From NCBI GenBank assembly GCA_902783005.1, contig CACZPI010000120.1, positions 1 to 35,914 on the forward strand: 35,914 bases of DNA, read 5' to 3'. A program made the translations under genes and the position numbers. How positions within the stretch are numbered: the first letter of the stretch is position 1; every line of letters begins with the position of its first letter. Below are positions 1-7,771 of the stretch, in pieces. The stretch comes from an uncultured Ruminococcus sp. (GTDB lineage Bacteria; Bacillota; Clostridia; Oscillospirales; Ruminococcaceae). The notes beneath the pieces are model-generated. The model was not told the origin of the DNA and made no database searches. It saw only the letters and a program-made list of their open reading frames with translations.

Positions 1-777
1 CTGCGGGGTACGCAGAAGCGCCCCGAACATGCGCTCCTCCTCCGGCAGATCCGCATAATCATACAGATGCAGCCGCAGCCCGCGTGTAAAAATATCCGGC
101 ACATACGCCGCCGCCCGCATCATCAGGGTAAATTCCGTCACCGCTGCCGCCGCGGCATCAATATCCGTTCCGCACAGCTGCTTTTCGAGAATATGCAGCG
201 CCGCTGCATCCGGGCGCATTCCCCCGCGTGTCAGGAGCGCATGGAGCGCATCGAAGGCATACAGGAGAATATGCCCCGTTCCCATGCACGGATCGAGGAT
301 CGTCAGCGCTGCCGGATCGCGGGAATCCCCGTCACCGGGCAGCACATATGCCCAGTCCGGCTGCGGCTGCGTAAGGGCGGCAAGGCTGTTCTGCACCATG
401 CAGCGCACGATCCAGTCCGGCGTGAAAAGCTGTGTGGCTGCCGGGACATGCGCGGCATCGAGCTTCTGACGGCTGCGCAGGATCGTTTCACGCAGCGGAA
501 GATTGCGGTACTGAAAGAGCCATCCGACCAGCGAAACATCCTGCCATTCGCTGTCGGGAATGTCCGCAAGGAGCATGGCAGCGGCATCCAGCGATTCCGG
601 AATGGCCGTGATCCCGCGGAACAGCGTGATCTCAGGGATTTCCTGCATCCCGTGCGCCTGCATGCACCGCAGGGCGCACAGGCGGCAGAACCAGAGCACG
701 CATTCGGATTCTGCCGCGTCCGGCATGGCCTGTGTGACAGCCGCCTGCAATGCGGCAGCGCGTTTCCGATGATCCAT
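1..777 (-). CDS. PglX/Eco57I-like adenine-specific DNA methyltransferase, N-terminal part (cut by window edge)
   Basis: The minus strand is open from an ATG at 777 to the window edge (259 codons, no stop). A GGGAGGT ribosome site lies at 784-790. Residues 114-124 read ATQLFTPDWIV, the string that precedes the methylase core in BREX PglX and related Eco57I-type enzymes. Residues 160-169 (ILDPCMGTGH) are the SAM-binding motif I, and residues 202-206 (CGTDID) match the PglX acidic loop. EWQDVSLVGWLFQY (77-90) also matches the PglX N-terminus. These families methylate the N6 of adenine for host protection or phage defence. The N-terminal part is short: full-size PglX usually has clearly more sequence before this core. 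The catalytic NPPY motif and any target-recognition domain lie outside the window, so whether this is a defence enzyme or an orphan methylase cannot be decided here. Confidence 0.8.
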   Translation of the reverse strand, partial: MDHRKRAAALQAAVTQAMPDAAESECVLWFCRLCALRCMQAHGMQEIPEITLFRGITAIPESLDAAAMLLADIPDSEWQDVSLVGWLFQYRNLPLRETILRSRQKLDAAHVPAATQLFTPDWIVRCMVQNSLAALTQPQPDWAYVLPGDGDSRDPAALTILDPCMGTGHILLYAFDALHALLTRGGMRPDAAALHILEKQLCGTDIDAAAAAVTEFTLMMRAAAYVPDIFTRGLRLHLYDYADLPEEERMFGALLRTPQ

Positions 778-812
778 GACAGCACCTCCCTTCCTCCGGA
801 TCAATCCTTTCC

Positions 813-841
813 ATTATACCATAAATCCCCCGGAATGGCAA
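813..841 (-). promoter_or_regulatory. Promoter of the methyltransferase gene
   Basis: On the minus strand TTGCCA (836-841) and TATAAT (813-818) are separated by 17 nt, about 35 nt upstream of the start codon. It is back to back with the promoter at 851-879. Confidence 0.75.
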
Positions 842-850
842 GCGTCCCCC

Positions 851-879
851 TTGCTTTTTCCGGCATAATGTGATACAAT
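851..879 (+). promoter_or_regulatory. Promoter of the DUF6106-like/lipoprotein pair
   Basis: TTGCTT (851-856) and TACAAT (874-879) are 17 nt apart. The transcript would begin near 886, inside a 7-bp hairpin ATGCCGG/CCGGCAT (885-904). The stretch CTTGCTTTTTCCGG and the -10 context TACAATAGTAA recur at the XRE-gene promoter (23869-23903). Confidence 0.75.
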
Positions 880-932
880 AGTAAATGCCGGCAATGCCCG
901 GCATATCTTTTCAGACGGAGGCAGAAATCTTT

Positions 933-1469
933 ATGGATCAGTTTGCAGAACAGCTCGTGCGCAAATACCATTCCGCAAAGGATGATCTCAAGCGCGTCGG
1001 CATCATCGCCGGAACAGTGGTGATTTGCATTTTCTCGGTGCTGCTGGTGATGATCGGCTATCCGATCGCGCTGGTGCTGCCGGTGTGTGCGATCTGGCTG
1101 GCATGGTATCTGCTGCGGCTGCAGAATGTCGAATATGAATATTCCTGCACCAACGGCACGCTCGACATTGACAAGATCCTCGGACAGGATAAGCGCAAGT
1201 CCATGCTCAGCATTGATGTCAGCACCTTCACCCGCTACGGCAAAGCGGAGGAGACCGAGGAATCCGATGACGACCGCACGACCTTCTCGGCCATGGGAGA
1301 ATCCCTGATGGGCGGCGAGGATGACAGCGAAACCTATTATGCCGAATTCGACCATCCGGAGCACGGAAAATGCGCACTCTACTTCTCGCCGGATTCACGC
1401 CTGCGCGATGCGCTCGAACCGTTTTTATCCCGCGAGATCAAGCAACAATTAAGGGGGAACCATTCATGA
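933..1469 (+). CDS. DUF6106-like membrane protein
   Basis: 178 residues, beginning MDQFAEQLVRKY. The ATG at 933 is chosen because GGAGG (917-921) precedes it; the open frame extends upstream without another ribosome site. Two hydrophobic segments at about residues 25-65 make a membrane hairpin, followed by a cytosolic-looking domain with an acidic patch. The MDQFxEQ(L/I)V start plus paired helices is the pattern I associate with the uncharacterised DUF6106 family of Clostridia; I assign it from memory of the pattern. Its stop overlaps the next start (TCATGA), so the two are translationally coupled. Function unknown. Confidence 0.75.
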   Translation: MDQFAEQLVRKYHSAKDDLKRVGIIAGTVVICIFSVLLVMIGYPIALVLPVCAIWLAWYLLRLQNVEYEYSCTNGTLDIDKILGQDKRKSMLSIDVSTFTRYGKAEETEESDDDRTTFSAMGESLMGGEDDSETYYAEFDHPEHGKCALYFSPDSRLRDALEPFLSREIKQQLRGNHS

Positions 1470-2338
1470 AGAAAATGACAATCGTACTGGCAGCATTGCT
1501 GCTGCTGACCGGCTGCGGCAAGGCCGAACCGGCATCCACCGTTCCGGAGGAGACTGCCTCCACAGAAGCAGCCTCGGAAACCTCCACGGAATCCTCCACG
1601 GAGGAAACCACGACCACGGCCGCTTCCACATCTGCGGAAACCACTGCGACGGCTGCCGAAGAAACAAAGGAAACCAAGGAGACTGCGAAAACGGAAGCTG
1701 CGGCCACCACGGCTGCCCCGGAGGATAAAGCGCAGTCGAATGCCGATGTGTACATGCAGATCCTTGACACGCTCTGGAATGAAGGCACCTTCCCGGACGG
1801 CACCGAGGCTGATATCATGGGCGAAATGACCGACAATCAGTTTGCCGTCTTTGACATTGACGGTGACGGCAGAGATGAGCTGCTGCTCGACTATGAATCG
1901 GCCTCCATGGCGGGAATGGTATTCTTCATCTGGGACGCGGACAGCAACGGCAATCCGTATGAGGAGCTGCATGCATTCCCGGCGGTGACCTTCTACGACA
2001 ATGGCATGCTGACGGTCGGCGTCTCGCACAACCAGGGATTTGCAGGCGAATTCTGGCCGTATACGCTGTTTGAATACGATGCCGCCAACGACACCTACCA
2101 GAGCGTTGCCTCGGTGGATGCGATGGACAGATCCTATATGGAGGAGCTTGGCGTTCTGGACGAATACCCGGAGGAGGCCGACACCAGCGCGAGCGGATTT
2201 GTCTACTACATCGGCAATGATACCCCGATCGACAAGACCGAATACGATGCATGGTACGATTCCATGCTCGGCGGCGCCTCCGAGGTCACGATCCCGTGGC
2301 AGGAATTCAGCCCGGAGAACTTCGTTTCCATGCGGTGA
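1466..2338 (+). CDS. Secreted lipoprotein with Thr/Glu-rich linker
   Basis: 290 residues. The ATG at 1466 follows AAGGGGG and overlaps the upstream stop. A signal peptide ends in the lipobox LLTGC, so Cys would be lipidated and the protein anchored outside the membrane. Residues about 22-90 form a Ser/Thr/Glu/Ala-rich spacer, typical of surface proteins in Ruminococcus relatives. The folded C-terminal part (about 95-290) contains FDIDGDGRDELLL, an EF-hand/FG-GAP-like calcium-loop pattern often seen in clostridial lipoproteins of unknown role. No enzyme motif is recognisable. It is probably co-transcribed with the membrane protein in front of it. Confidence 0.8.
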   Translation: MKKMTIVLAALLLLTGCGKAEPASTVPEETASTEAASETSTESSTEETTTTAASTSAETTATAAEETKETKETAKTEAAATTAAPEDKAQSNADVYMQILDTLWNEGTFPDGTEADIMGEMTDNQFAVFDIDGDGRDELLLDYESASMAGMVFFIWDADSNGNPYEELHAFPAVTFYDNGMLTVGVSHNQGFAGEFWPYTLFEYDAANDTYQSVASVDAMDRSYMEELGVLDEYPEEADTSASGFVYYIGNDTPIDKTEYDAWYDSMLGGASEVTIPWQEFSPENFVSMR

Positions 2339-2367
2339 TCTGCACCGCATCCCCGAACAGGCATTTT

Positions 2368-2393
2368 CCCCCTTTCCGCATGCGGGAAGGGGG
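2368..2393 (+). terminator. GC-rich hairpin after the lipoprotein gene (weak terminator)
   Basis: CCCCCTTTCC pairs with GGGAAGGGGG around GCAT with one G-T wobble. No T-run follows on either strand, so it is an RNA 3'-end stabiliser or inefficient terminator at best. Confidence 0.4.
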
Positions 2394-2437
2394 ATCCCAT
2401 TGTCGGAAGATTCTGCCTTGTACAGCGGGATTTTCTA

Positions 2438-2466
2438 TTGACAGAAAGCGAATCCTATGGTATAAT
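2438..2466 (+). promoter_or_regulatory. Consensus promoter of the NAD(P)HX repair gene
   Basis: TTGACA (2438-2443), 17 nt, TATAAT (2461-2466): a perfect sigma-A match. The leader to the start codon is about 65 nt. Confidence 0.9.
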
Positions 2467-2541
2467 ATAGTTGTATTGCACAATTATTTTAACAATTTGT
2501 ATTCAAATCCGATCATATTACTTAATACAAGGAGGAACATC

Positions 2542-3996
2542 ATGTTAGTTACACCGGAACAGATGAAATTTTTAGAGGAGCAGACCGATGCTTCGGGCGT
2601 ATCCTACGGCGAAATGATGGAGCGTGCCGGCAAGGCGCTTGCTGCCGCGATCATGGAACGCATGCCTGAAAAGCCCCATGTGCTCTTCCTGGCCGGCAGC
2701 GGCAACAACGGCGGTGACTGCTATGTGGCAGCCTACCACCTGCAGCAGGCCGGATGGACGCCGGAGATCGTTGCCCCGTGCGGCGAGCCGGAGACCTATA
2801 TTGCCCGCGCTGCCAGAGACCGCGCACAGCGGGAGGGCATTCCGATCTATCCGGAGGCCTATCCCTTCGTGCTGACGACCGCAGCGGTCGTGGTGGACGG
2901 CCTGTACGGCACCGGATTCCACGGCGAGATCGGCGGCGCGGCCAAGGAGACGCTGAAGGCTGTCAGTGACAAGTACATCGTTGCATGCGATGTGCCCTCC
3001 GGCGGCAGCTGCCTGACCGGACAGGTCAGCGAAATGACCCTTCCGGCATCCCTGACGGTGACATTCGGCGCCGAAAAGCTCGGCATGAGCCAGTATCCGC
3101 TGCGGGAAATGCTCGGTGAGCTGGTCATTGCGGACATCGGCATTCCGGAGGCGGCATTCTCGATGATCGAGGATCCCGTAGAACGCCTGACGCTGCCGGA
3201 AATGCAGGCGCTTCTCCCGGAGCGCAGACCGGATGCGTATAAGAATGTATTCGGCCATCTGCTGGCCGTGGTCGGCAGCGAGAATATGCGCGGCGCGGCG
3301 GTGCTGGCCGTGGAGGCTGCCATGCGTGCGGGAACCGGGCTTGTGACCTGTGCTTCCTGCAAGGATGTGCTGACTGCCGTTGTGAATGCCATTCCGGAGG
3401 CGCTGCTGTTCGATACGGACGAGGAGCATGAATACAGCACCGGTGCATTTGATCCGTTCAATGCCGTGCTGTTCGGCTGCGGCGTGGGCAGGATGGATCT
3501 GGACAAGGAGGAGCCGGATCTTTTCACGGGCAATTGTCCGTATATCATTGATGCGGATGGTCTAAACAGCCTGGTCGGTCACATAGACTTGATACCGAAG
3601 GGACACTGCATCCTGACCCCGCATCCGGGCGAAGCGGCGCGTCTGCTGGGGCTCTCCCCTGCCGAGGTGCAGGCGGATCGTCCGGCAGCGGCAAAGCTGC
3701 TGGCAAAGCACACGGGCTCGGTCGTTGTGCTCAAGGGTGCCGGCACGATCGTCACGGACGGCAGACGGATGCGTGTATGCAACCTGGGCAATCCCGGCAT
3801 GGCGAAGGCCGGCAGCGGCGATGTGCTTGCTGGCATCACGGCTTCGTTTGCGGCGCAGGGCATGGATCTGTATGATGCGGCCTGTGCGGCGGTGACGCTC
3901 CATGCAGCGGCAGGCGATGTGGCAGCCGAGGAGCTCGGACAGCGCTTCATGCTGCCGCAGGACATCATTCTTGCCCTTCAGGAGGTACTGGTATAA
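2542..3996 (+). CDS. nnr: Bifunctional NAD(P)HX epimerase / ADP-dependent NAD(P)HX dehydratase
   Basis: 484 residues; the start at 2542 follows GGAGGAACATC. The enzyme repairs hydrated NADH/NADPH: the N-terminal YjeF-type domain (about 1-210) epimerises R- to S-NAD(P)HX and the C-terminal ribokinase-like domain (about 220-484) dehydrates the S form using ADP. Visible markers are NNGGD (55-59) and VPSGG in the epimerase half, and PHPGEAARLL (near 359) and GSGDVLAG (near 425) in the dehydratase half. Length and domain order match the usual fused bacterial enzyme. It has its own consensus promoter and is followed 63 nt later by a lipoprotein gene that it may be transcribed with. Confidence 0.95.
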   Translation: MLVTPEQMKFLEEQTDASGVSYGEMMERAGKALAAAIMERMPEKPHVLFLAGSGNNGGDCYVAAYHLQQAGWTPEIVAPCGEPETYIARAARDRAQREGIPIYPEAYPFVLTTAAVVVDGLYGTGFHGEIGGAAKETLKAVSDKYIVACDVPSGGSCLTGQVSEMTLPASLTVTFGAEKLGMSQYPLREMLGELVIADIGIPEAAFSMIEDPVERLTLPEMQALLPERRPDAYKNVFGHLLAVVGSENMRGAAVLAVEAAMRAGTGLVTCASCKDVLTAVVNAIPEALLFDTDEEHEYSTGAFDPFNAVLFGCGVGRMDLDKEEPDLFTGNCPYIIDADGLNSLVGHIDLIPKGHCILTPHPGEAARLLGLSPAEVQADRPAAAKLLAKHTGSVVVLKGAGTIVTDGRRMRVCNLGNPGMAKAGSGDVLAGITASFAAQGMDLYDAACAAVTLHAAAGDVAAEELGQRFMLPQDIILALQEVLV

Positions 3997-4059
3997 ATTC
4001 AGGACGGGCAAAGTCAGGGACGTTTCAGCACCAAGAATTGATTTTGATGAGGTGGTACA

Positions 4060-4650
4060 ATGAAACGGACAATGGCAATGCTGTGCTGCATGCCGCTGCT
4101 GCTGGCGGCGGGATGCGAAACGCTCCCGAAGCAGACGGCAAACCGGATGACGGGGAGCTTTACGGTCGGTGTGACGGTCACAAGTGCCGACAGTGAGATC
4201 AAGGGCGAGCTGACGAGATGCGGGATGGATGTCTGGAGCGTGGTCTTCACGGATCCGCCGGCGCTTTCGGGGGTGCAGCTTGATTTCACGGCGGAGGAGG
4301 TGCGTGCATCCTACAAGGGGCTGGAATTCTCGGTGCCGCAGTCGGCGCAGGCGATCCGGACAGAGCTGTGCATGTTCATGGATGTCGTGGATGATCTGGC
4401 GCAGACGCCGGAGCTTGACGGGAAGGCCGGTGAGGGTGTGATCGTGCTGGAGGGCGAGACAGACAGCGGCATGTACACGCTGACCTGTGCCGAGGACGGA
4501 ACGCCGGTGACATTTGCGCTGCCGTCCTATGGGGTAACGGTGACATTTGAGGGCTTTACGGAGCAGAATGCACCTGCTACGGAGGAAACAACGATCCCGA
4601 CCGCCTACCCCGCCCCGCCGGAGGAAACGGCTTGTGAATCTTCGACATAA
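4060..4650 (+). CDS. Putative lipoprotein of unknown function
   Basis: 196 residues. MKRTMAMLCCMPLLLAAGC is a signal peptide with lipobox LAAGC, so export and lipidation are expected. The mature part (about 20-170) alternates hydrophobic and polar residues like a beta-rich domain, and ends with a Thr/Pro/Glu-rich tail. No known enzyme motif is seen. AGGTGG precedes the ATG. It lies 63 nt after nnr on the same strand and in front of a strong terminator, so it is probably the last gene of that transcript. Confidence 0.75.
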   Translation: MKRTMAMLCCMPLLLAAGCETLPKQTANRMTGSFTVGVTVTSADSEIKGELTRCGMDVWSVVFTDPPALSGVQLDFTAEEVRASYKGLEFSVPQSAQAIRTELCMFMDVVDDLAQTPELDGKAGEGVIVLEGETDSGMYTLTCAEDGTPVTFALPSYGVTVTFEGFTEQNAPATEETTIPTAYPAPPEETACESST

Positions 4651-4655
4651 CACAG

Positions 4656-4695
4656 AAAATTCCCCCGCTGCCATGCGGGGGAATTCTGGTTTTTC
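4656..4695 (+). terminator. Intrinsic terminator of the nnr-lipoprotein transcript
   Basis: AATTCCCCCGC (4658-4668) pairs perfectly with GCGGGGGAATT (4675-4685), followed by CTGGTTTTT. Confidence 0.9.
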
Positions 4696-4719
4696 AGGAG
4701 GTATGGGGCAAAGTCCCCG

Positions 4720-4751
4720 CAAAAAGCAAGCCCCCTCCGTAAGGAGGGGGC
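4720..4751 (-). terminator. Intrinsic terminator of the AAA+/cyclophilin transcript
   Basis: GCCCCCTCC (4730-4738) pairs with GGAGGGGGC (4743-4751) around GTAA. Read on the minus strand it is followed by TTGCTTTTT. Confidence 0.85.
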
Positions 4752-4757
4752 ACAGAA

Positions 4758-5228
4758 TCACTTGATATACACGCGCTTCATCACCTGGGGGGTGGTGGGC
4801 TTGTCATTGTAATCGGTCGGAACCGCTGCGATCTCGTCAACCGCATCCATGCCCGAAACCACCTTGCCGAAAGCCGCATACTGGCCGTCGAGATGCGGGG
4901 CATCCTCATGCATAATGAAGAACTGGGAGCCGGCGGAATTCGGCATCATGGAACGTGCCATCGACAGCACGCCGCGGGTGTGCTTGAGATCATTGCGCAC
5001 GCCGTTTGCCGCAAATTCACCCTTGATCTGCCAGCCCGGGCCGCCGGTGCCGTTGCCCTTCGGACAGCCGCCCTGGATCATGAAGCCCGGAATGACACGA
5101 TGGAAGGTCAGGCCGTCATAAAAGCCCTGCTTCACCAGCTTCTCGAAATTCTCGCAGGAGATCGGTGCGATCTCCGGATACAGCTCGATCTCGATCGTCT
5201 TTCCGTTTTCCATTTCAATAACTACCAT
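4758..5228 (-). CDS. Cyclophilin-type peptidyl-prolyl cis-trans isomerase
   Basis: 156 residues, the usual size of single-domain cytosolic bacterial cyclophilins. It catalyses cis-trans isomerisation of X-Pro bonds during folding. Motifs include FHRVIPGFMIQGG (catalytic FHR near residue 42), AGSQFFI and LDGQYAAFGKV, in which Tyr takes the place of the cyclosporin-binding Trp, as is common in bacteria. No signal peptide. GGAGG lies just upstream of the ATG at 5228. It starts 24 nt after the stop of the AAA+ gene and shares its transcript. Confidence 0.95.
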   Translation of the reverse strand: MVVIEMENGKTIEIELYPEIAPISCENFEKLVKQGFYDGLTFHRVIPGFMIQGGCPKGNGTGGPGWQIKGEFAANGVRNDLKHTRGVLSMARSMMPNSAGSQFFIMHEDAPHLDGQYAAFGKVVSGMDAVDEIAAVPTDYNDKPTTPQVMKRVYIK

Positions 5229-5252
5229 TGGTTTTTCCTCCGTATTCTGTGA

Positions 5253-6755
5253 TTAGTAAAGCTCGACCTTCTCGACGTCCTCCTTGGTGATCGTCACCAG
5301 ATCCTTGTCGGTGACAGATACCATCGTCGCGAGACGGTTGGCCTGGTTGGTGAGCGTCTTTTCAAAGAAATTCCGCGCATCACGACCGTTTGCAAAGCCC
5401 GGAAGCTCCTCCTTGCGGGCAACACGGTCATTGAAGAAATGCTCGACAGCCTCCTTGGCATCGTCCGTCAGCTCAAAGAATGCCTTCGAGCAGATGCTCA
5501 TGAAAATGCCCATCAGCTCCTCTGCCGTGTAATCGTCAAAGACGATCTGCTTATTGAAGCGCGAACGCAGACCCGGGTTGGAATCCAGGAAGGCTTCCAT
5601 CAGATCCGTGTACCCCGCCACGATCACGATCAGATCATCGCGGTTGTCCTCCATCGCCTTGAGCAGCGTATTGACTGCCTCCATACCAAAATCATTCGAT
5701 CCGGTATTCGCCGTCAGTGCATACGCCTCATCAATGAACAGCAGTCCGCCAAGCGCACTGTCGCAGACCTTCTTGGTCTTGATCGCCGTCTGGCCGACGT
5801 AGCCGCTGACCAGTCCCGAACGATCCACCTCGACCAGATGCCCCTTGCTGAGCACGCCGAGCTTGCGGTAGATCTTGCTGAGCAGACGCGCAACGGTCGT
5901 CTTGCCGGTACCGGGATTGCCCGAAAAGACCATGTGCAGCGAGACCGATGCCTGCGGAAGTCCGCGCTCCTCACGCATCTTGTGTACCTTGAGCAGGTTG
6001 ATGAGTCCGTTGAGATCCTCCTTGACATTCGCCAGGCCGATCAGATTGTTGAGGTTTGCAAGCAGCTCCTCGAGCGATTCCTCCGGCTCCGGAACAGGCT
6101 CCGGCTCCGGGGGTGCTTCGGTCAGCGCATCCTTGAGGGCGGGCTTGGGATCGGCAGCAGGCCGGGCAGATGCGGGATCGGGCTTGGCCGGGGTCTCCAT
6201 GCGTGCCTCGGGATTGTCCGGCGTGGGCGGCGCAAAGGGATTGATCCGCTCATGTGCCATCTTCTTCCAGCTGCGCAGATAGGCAGCACGGTAATTCTTC
6301 AGGCGCAGCATGAGGACAGACATGGCCTTGGTCTGGCGGTCGTCATACTTGCCGTCGAAGGTGATGAATTCCAGGCCGAGCTCGTCGAGAAATTCGAGAA
6401 GCATCAGCGAGGTCGAGCCGTTCTCGGCCTGCGACTGGATGTCGGCATTCAGGAAGACCGTCAGCAGCGCAAGTATGGTGTCGAAGATGGCATCCGCAGA
6501 AATGCGGTGCTCCTCGACGAAGCGGACAACATAATCGCGTGTCAGGGAGAAATTCAGGCAGTCATTGATGATGGCGACCTCCTGATCGCGGATGACACGG
6601 TCGCTGTCAGCGATGTAGAACATGAATTTCATGATGGCAAACTGCGCATAATCGCGCAGAGACATCTTGGTGCCCTTGATCGAATACCCCTGCTTTTCGT
6701 AGGTCTCGCAGAGATTATAAATGTACTGCAGGGTATCGTTCCGGGTTTTTCCCAT
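5253..6755 (-). CDS. TerB-like/AAA+ fusion ATPase of the SpoVK/CbbX type
   Basis: 500 residues from the ATG at 6755. This start is preferred because GGAG sits 8 nt in front of it and the longer frame (to 6827) would begin inside the promoter. Residues about 25-160 are helical and resemble a TerB-like tellurite-resistance domain (DYAQFAIMKFMFYIADSD). Residues about 170-228 are a Pro/Glu/Ala linker. The AAA+ domain follows: Walker A GNPGTGKT (279-286), Walker B LLFIDEAYA (338-346) and arginine fingers in GLRSRF (near 395-400). CbbX/SpoVK proteins are hexameric remodelling ATPases; the substrate here is unknown. It is the first gene of the pair with cyclophilin. Confidence 0.85.
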   Translation of the reverse strand: MGKTRNDTLQYIYNLCETYEKQGYSIKGTKMSLRDYAQFAIMKFMFYIADSDRVIRDQEVAIINDCLNFSLTRDYVVRFVEEHRISADAIFDTILALLTVFLNADIQSQAENGSTSLMLLEFLDELGLEFITFDGKYDDRQTKAMSVLMLRLKNYRAAYLRSWKKMAHERINPFAPPTPDNPEARMETPAKPDPASARPAADPKPALKDALTEAPPEPEPVPEPEESLEELLANLNNLIGLANVKEDLNGLINLLKVHKMREERGLPQASVSLHMVFSGNPGTGKTTVARLLSKIYRKLGVLSKGHLVEVDRSGLVSGYVGQTAIKTKKVCDSALGGLLFIDEAYALTANTGSNDFGMEAVNTLLKAMEDNRDDLIVIVAGYTDLMEAFLDSNPGLRSRFNKQIVFDDYTAEELMGIFMSICSKAFFELTDDAKEAVEHFFNDRVARKEELPGFANGRDARNFFEKTLTNQANRLATMVSVTDKDLVTITKEDVEKVELY

Positions 6756-6798
6756 GGGGATCAGCTCCATTCCTTTCAGGATTGCATACGCTGTTTTT

Positions 6799-6827
6799 AT
6801 TATACCAGATTTGTATTGAAAAAACAA
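6799..6827 (-). promoter_or_regulatory. Promoter of the AAA+/cyclophilin operon
   Basis: On the minus strand TTGTTT (6822-6827), 17 nt, TATAAT (6799-6804). Transcription would start near 6792, which excludes the longest possible AAA+ start. Confidence 0.75.
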
Positions 6828-6855
6828 GGGTTTTTTCAGAATTCTGTCTCATTGC

Positions 6856-6884
6856 TTGCAATCCCTCCCCGGATGTGGTATAAT
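6856..6884 (+). promoter_or_regulatory. Promoter of the dapF operon
   Basis: TTGCAA (6856-6861), 17 nt, TATAAT (6879-6884), with an extended -10 TGG in front. It is divergent from the AAA+ promoter, with only about 30 nt between the -35 elements. Confidence 0.8.
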
Positions 6885-6919
6885 AAACCTATCCCACATT
6901 CAGGAAAGGACGTATCTCT

Positions 6920-7771
6920 ATGAAATTTTCCAAAATGCACGGCATCTCCAATGATTATGTCTATGTCAACGGCTTTACAGAGAAGGTTGAGAATCCGGAG
7001 CAGGTCTCCATTTTTGTCAGTGACCGCAGATGCGGCATCGGGTCGGACGGGCTGATCCTCATTCTGCCCTCCGAGGTGGCAGACTGCCGGATGCGCATGT
7101 TCAATGCCGACGGCTCCGAGGGCATGATGTGCGGCAACGGCATCCGCTGCGTCGGCAAGTATGCCTACGATCACGGCATCGTCACCAAGCCCACCCTCTC
7201 CGTCGAGACAAAATCCGGCATCAAATACATCACCCTCCAGATCGAAAACGGCGTTGCGACCGGCGCCACCGTCGATATGGGCAAGGCTGTCCTGCGCCCG
7301 CGTGACATTCCCGTCGATGCCGACGGTGCAGATTTCGTCCGCCGCACCATTTCCGTGCAGGGGCAGGATTACACCGCGACCTGCGTTTCCATGGGCAATC
7401 CCCACTGCATCATCTTCATGGAAGGCGATCCCATGGAGCTCGACCTGCCTGCCATCGGGCCGGATTTCGAGAACCATCCGCTCTTCCCGGAGCGCATCAA
7501 CACCGAATTCGTGCGCGTGCTCGATGACCACACCCTCTTCATGCGCGTCTGGGAGCGCGGCAGCGGTGAGACATTCGCCTGCGGCACCGGTGCCTGCGCC
7601 GTGGCGGTCGCTGCCGTCCTCAACGGCTACTGCAAGCGCGGCGAGGAGATCACGGTCAAGCTGCGCGGCGGCGACCTTGTCATCGTCTGGAAGGAGGACG
7701 GCACCGTCATGATGACCGGCTCTGCGACCCATGTCTTTGACGGTGAGATCACCCTTCCGGAAACGCTATGA
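6920..7771 (+). CDS. dapF: Diaminopimelate epimerase
   Basis: 283 residues, normal length. It converts LL- to meso-diaminopimelate, the last but one step to lysine and the direct precursor of the peptidoglycan cross-link. The two catalytic cysteines are Cys71 in MMCGNGIRC and Cys221 in FACGTGAC, each within the conserved family motif. GGAAAGG precedes the ATG. The stop overlaps the next ATG (ATGA at 7768-7771), so translation of the following TPR protein is coupled to dapF. Confidence 0.97.
   Translation: MKFSKMHGISNDYVYVNGFTEKVENPEQVSIFVSDRRCGIGSDGLILILPSEVADCRMRMFNADGSEGMMCGNGIRCVGKYAYDHGIVTKPTLSVETKSGIKYITLQIENGVATGATVDMGKAVLRPRDIPVDADGADFVRRTISVQGQDYTATCVSMGNPHCIIFMEGDPMELDLPAIGPDFENHPLFPERINTEFVRVLDDHTLFMRVWERGSGETFACGTGACAVAVAAVLNGYCKRGEEITVKLRGGDLVIVWKEDGTVMMTGSATHVFDGEITLPETL

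Noticed and set aside
67..873. Open frame of 268 codons on the plus strand
   Set aside because: Antisense shadow of the methyltransferase gene: no ribosome site, Arg/His-rich composition, and it runs over both promoters.
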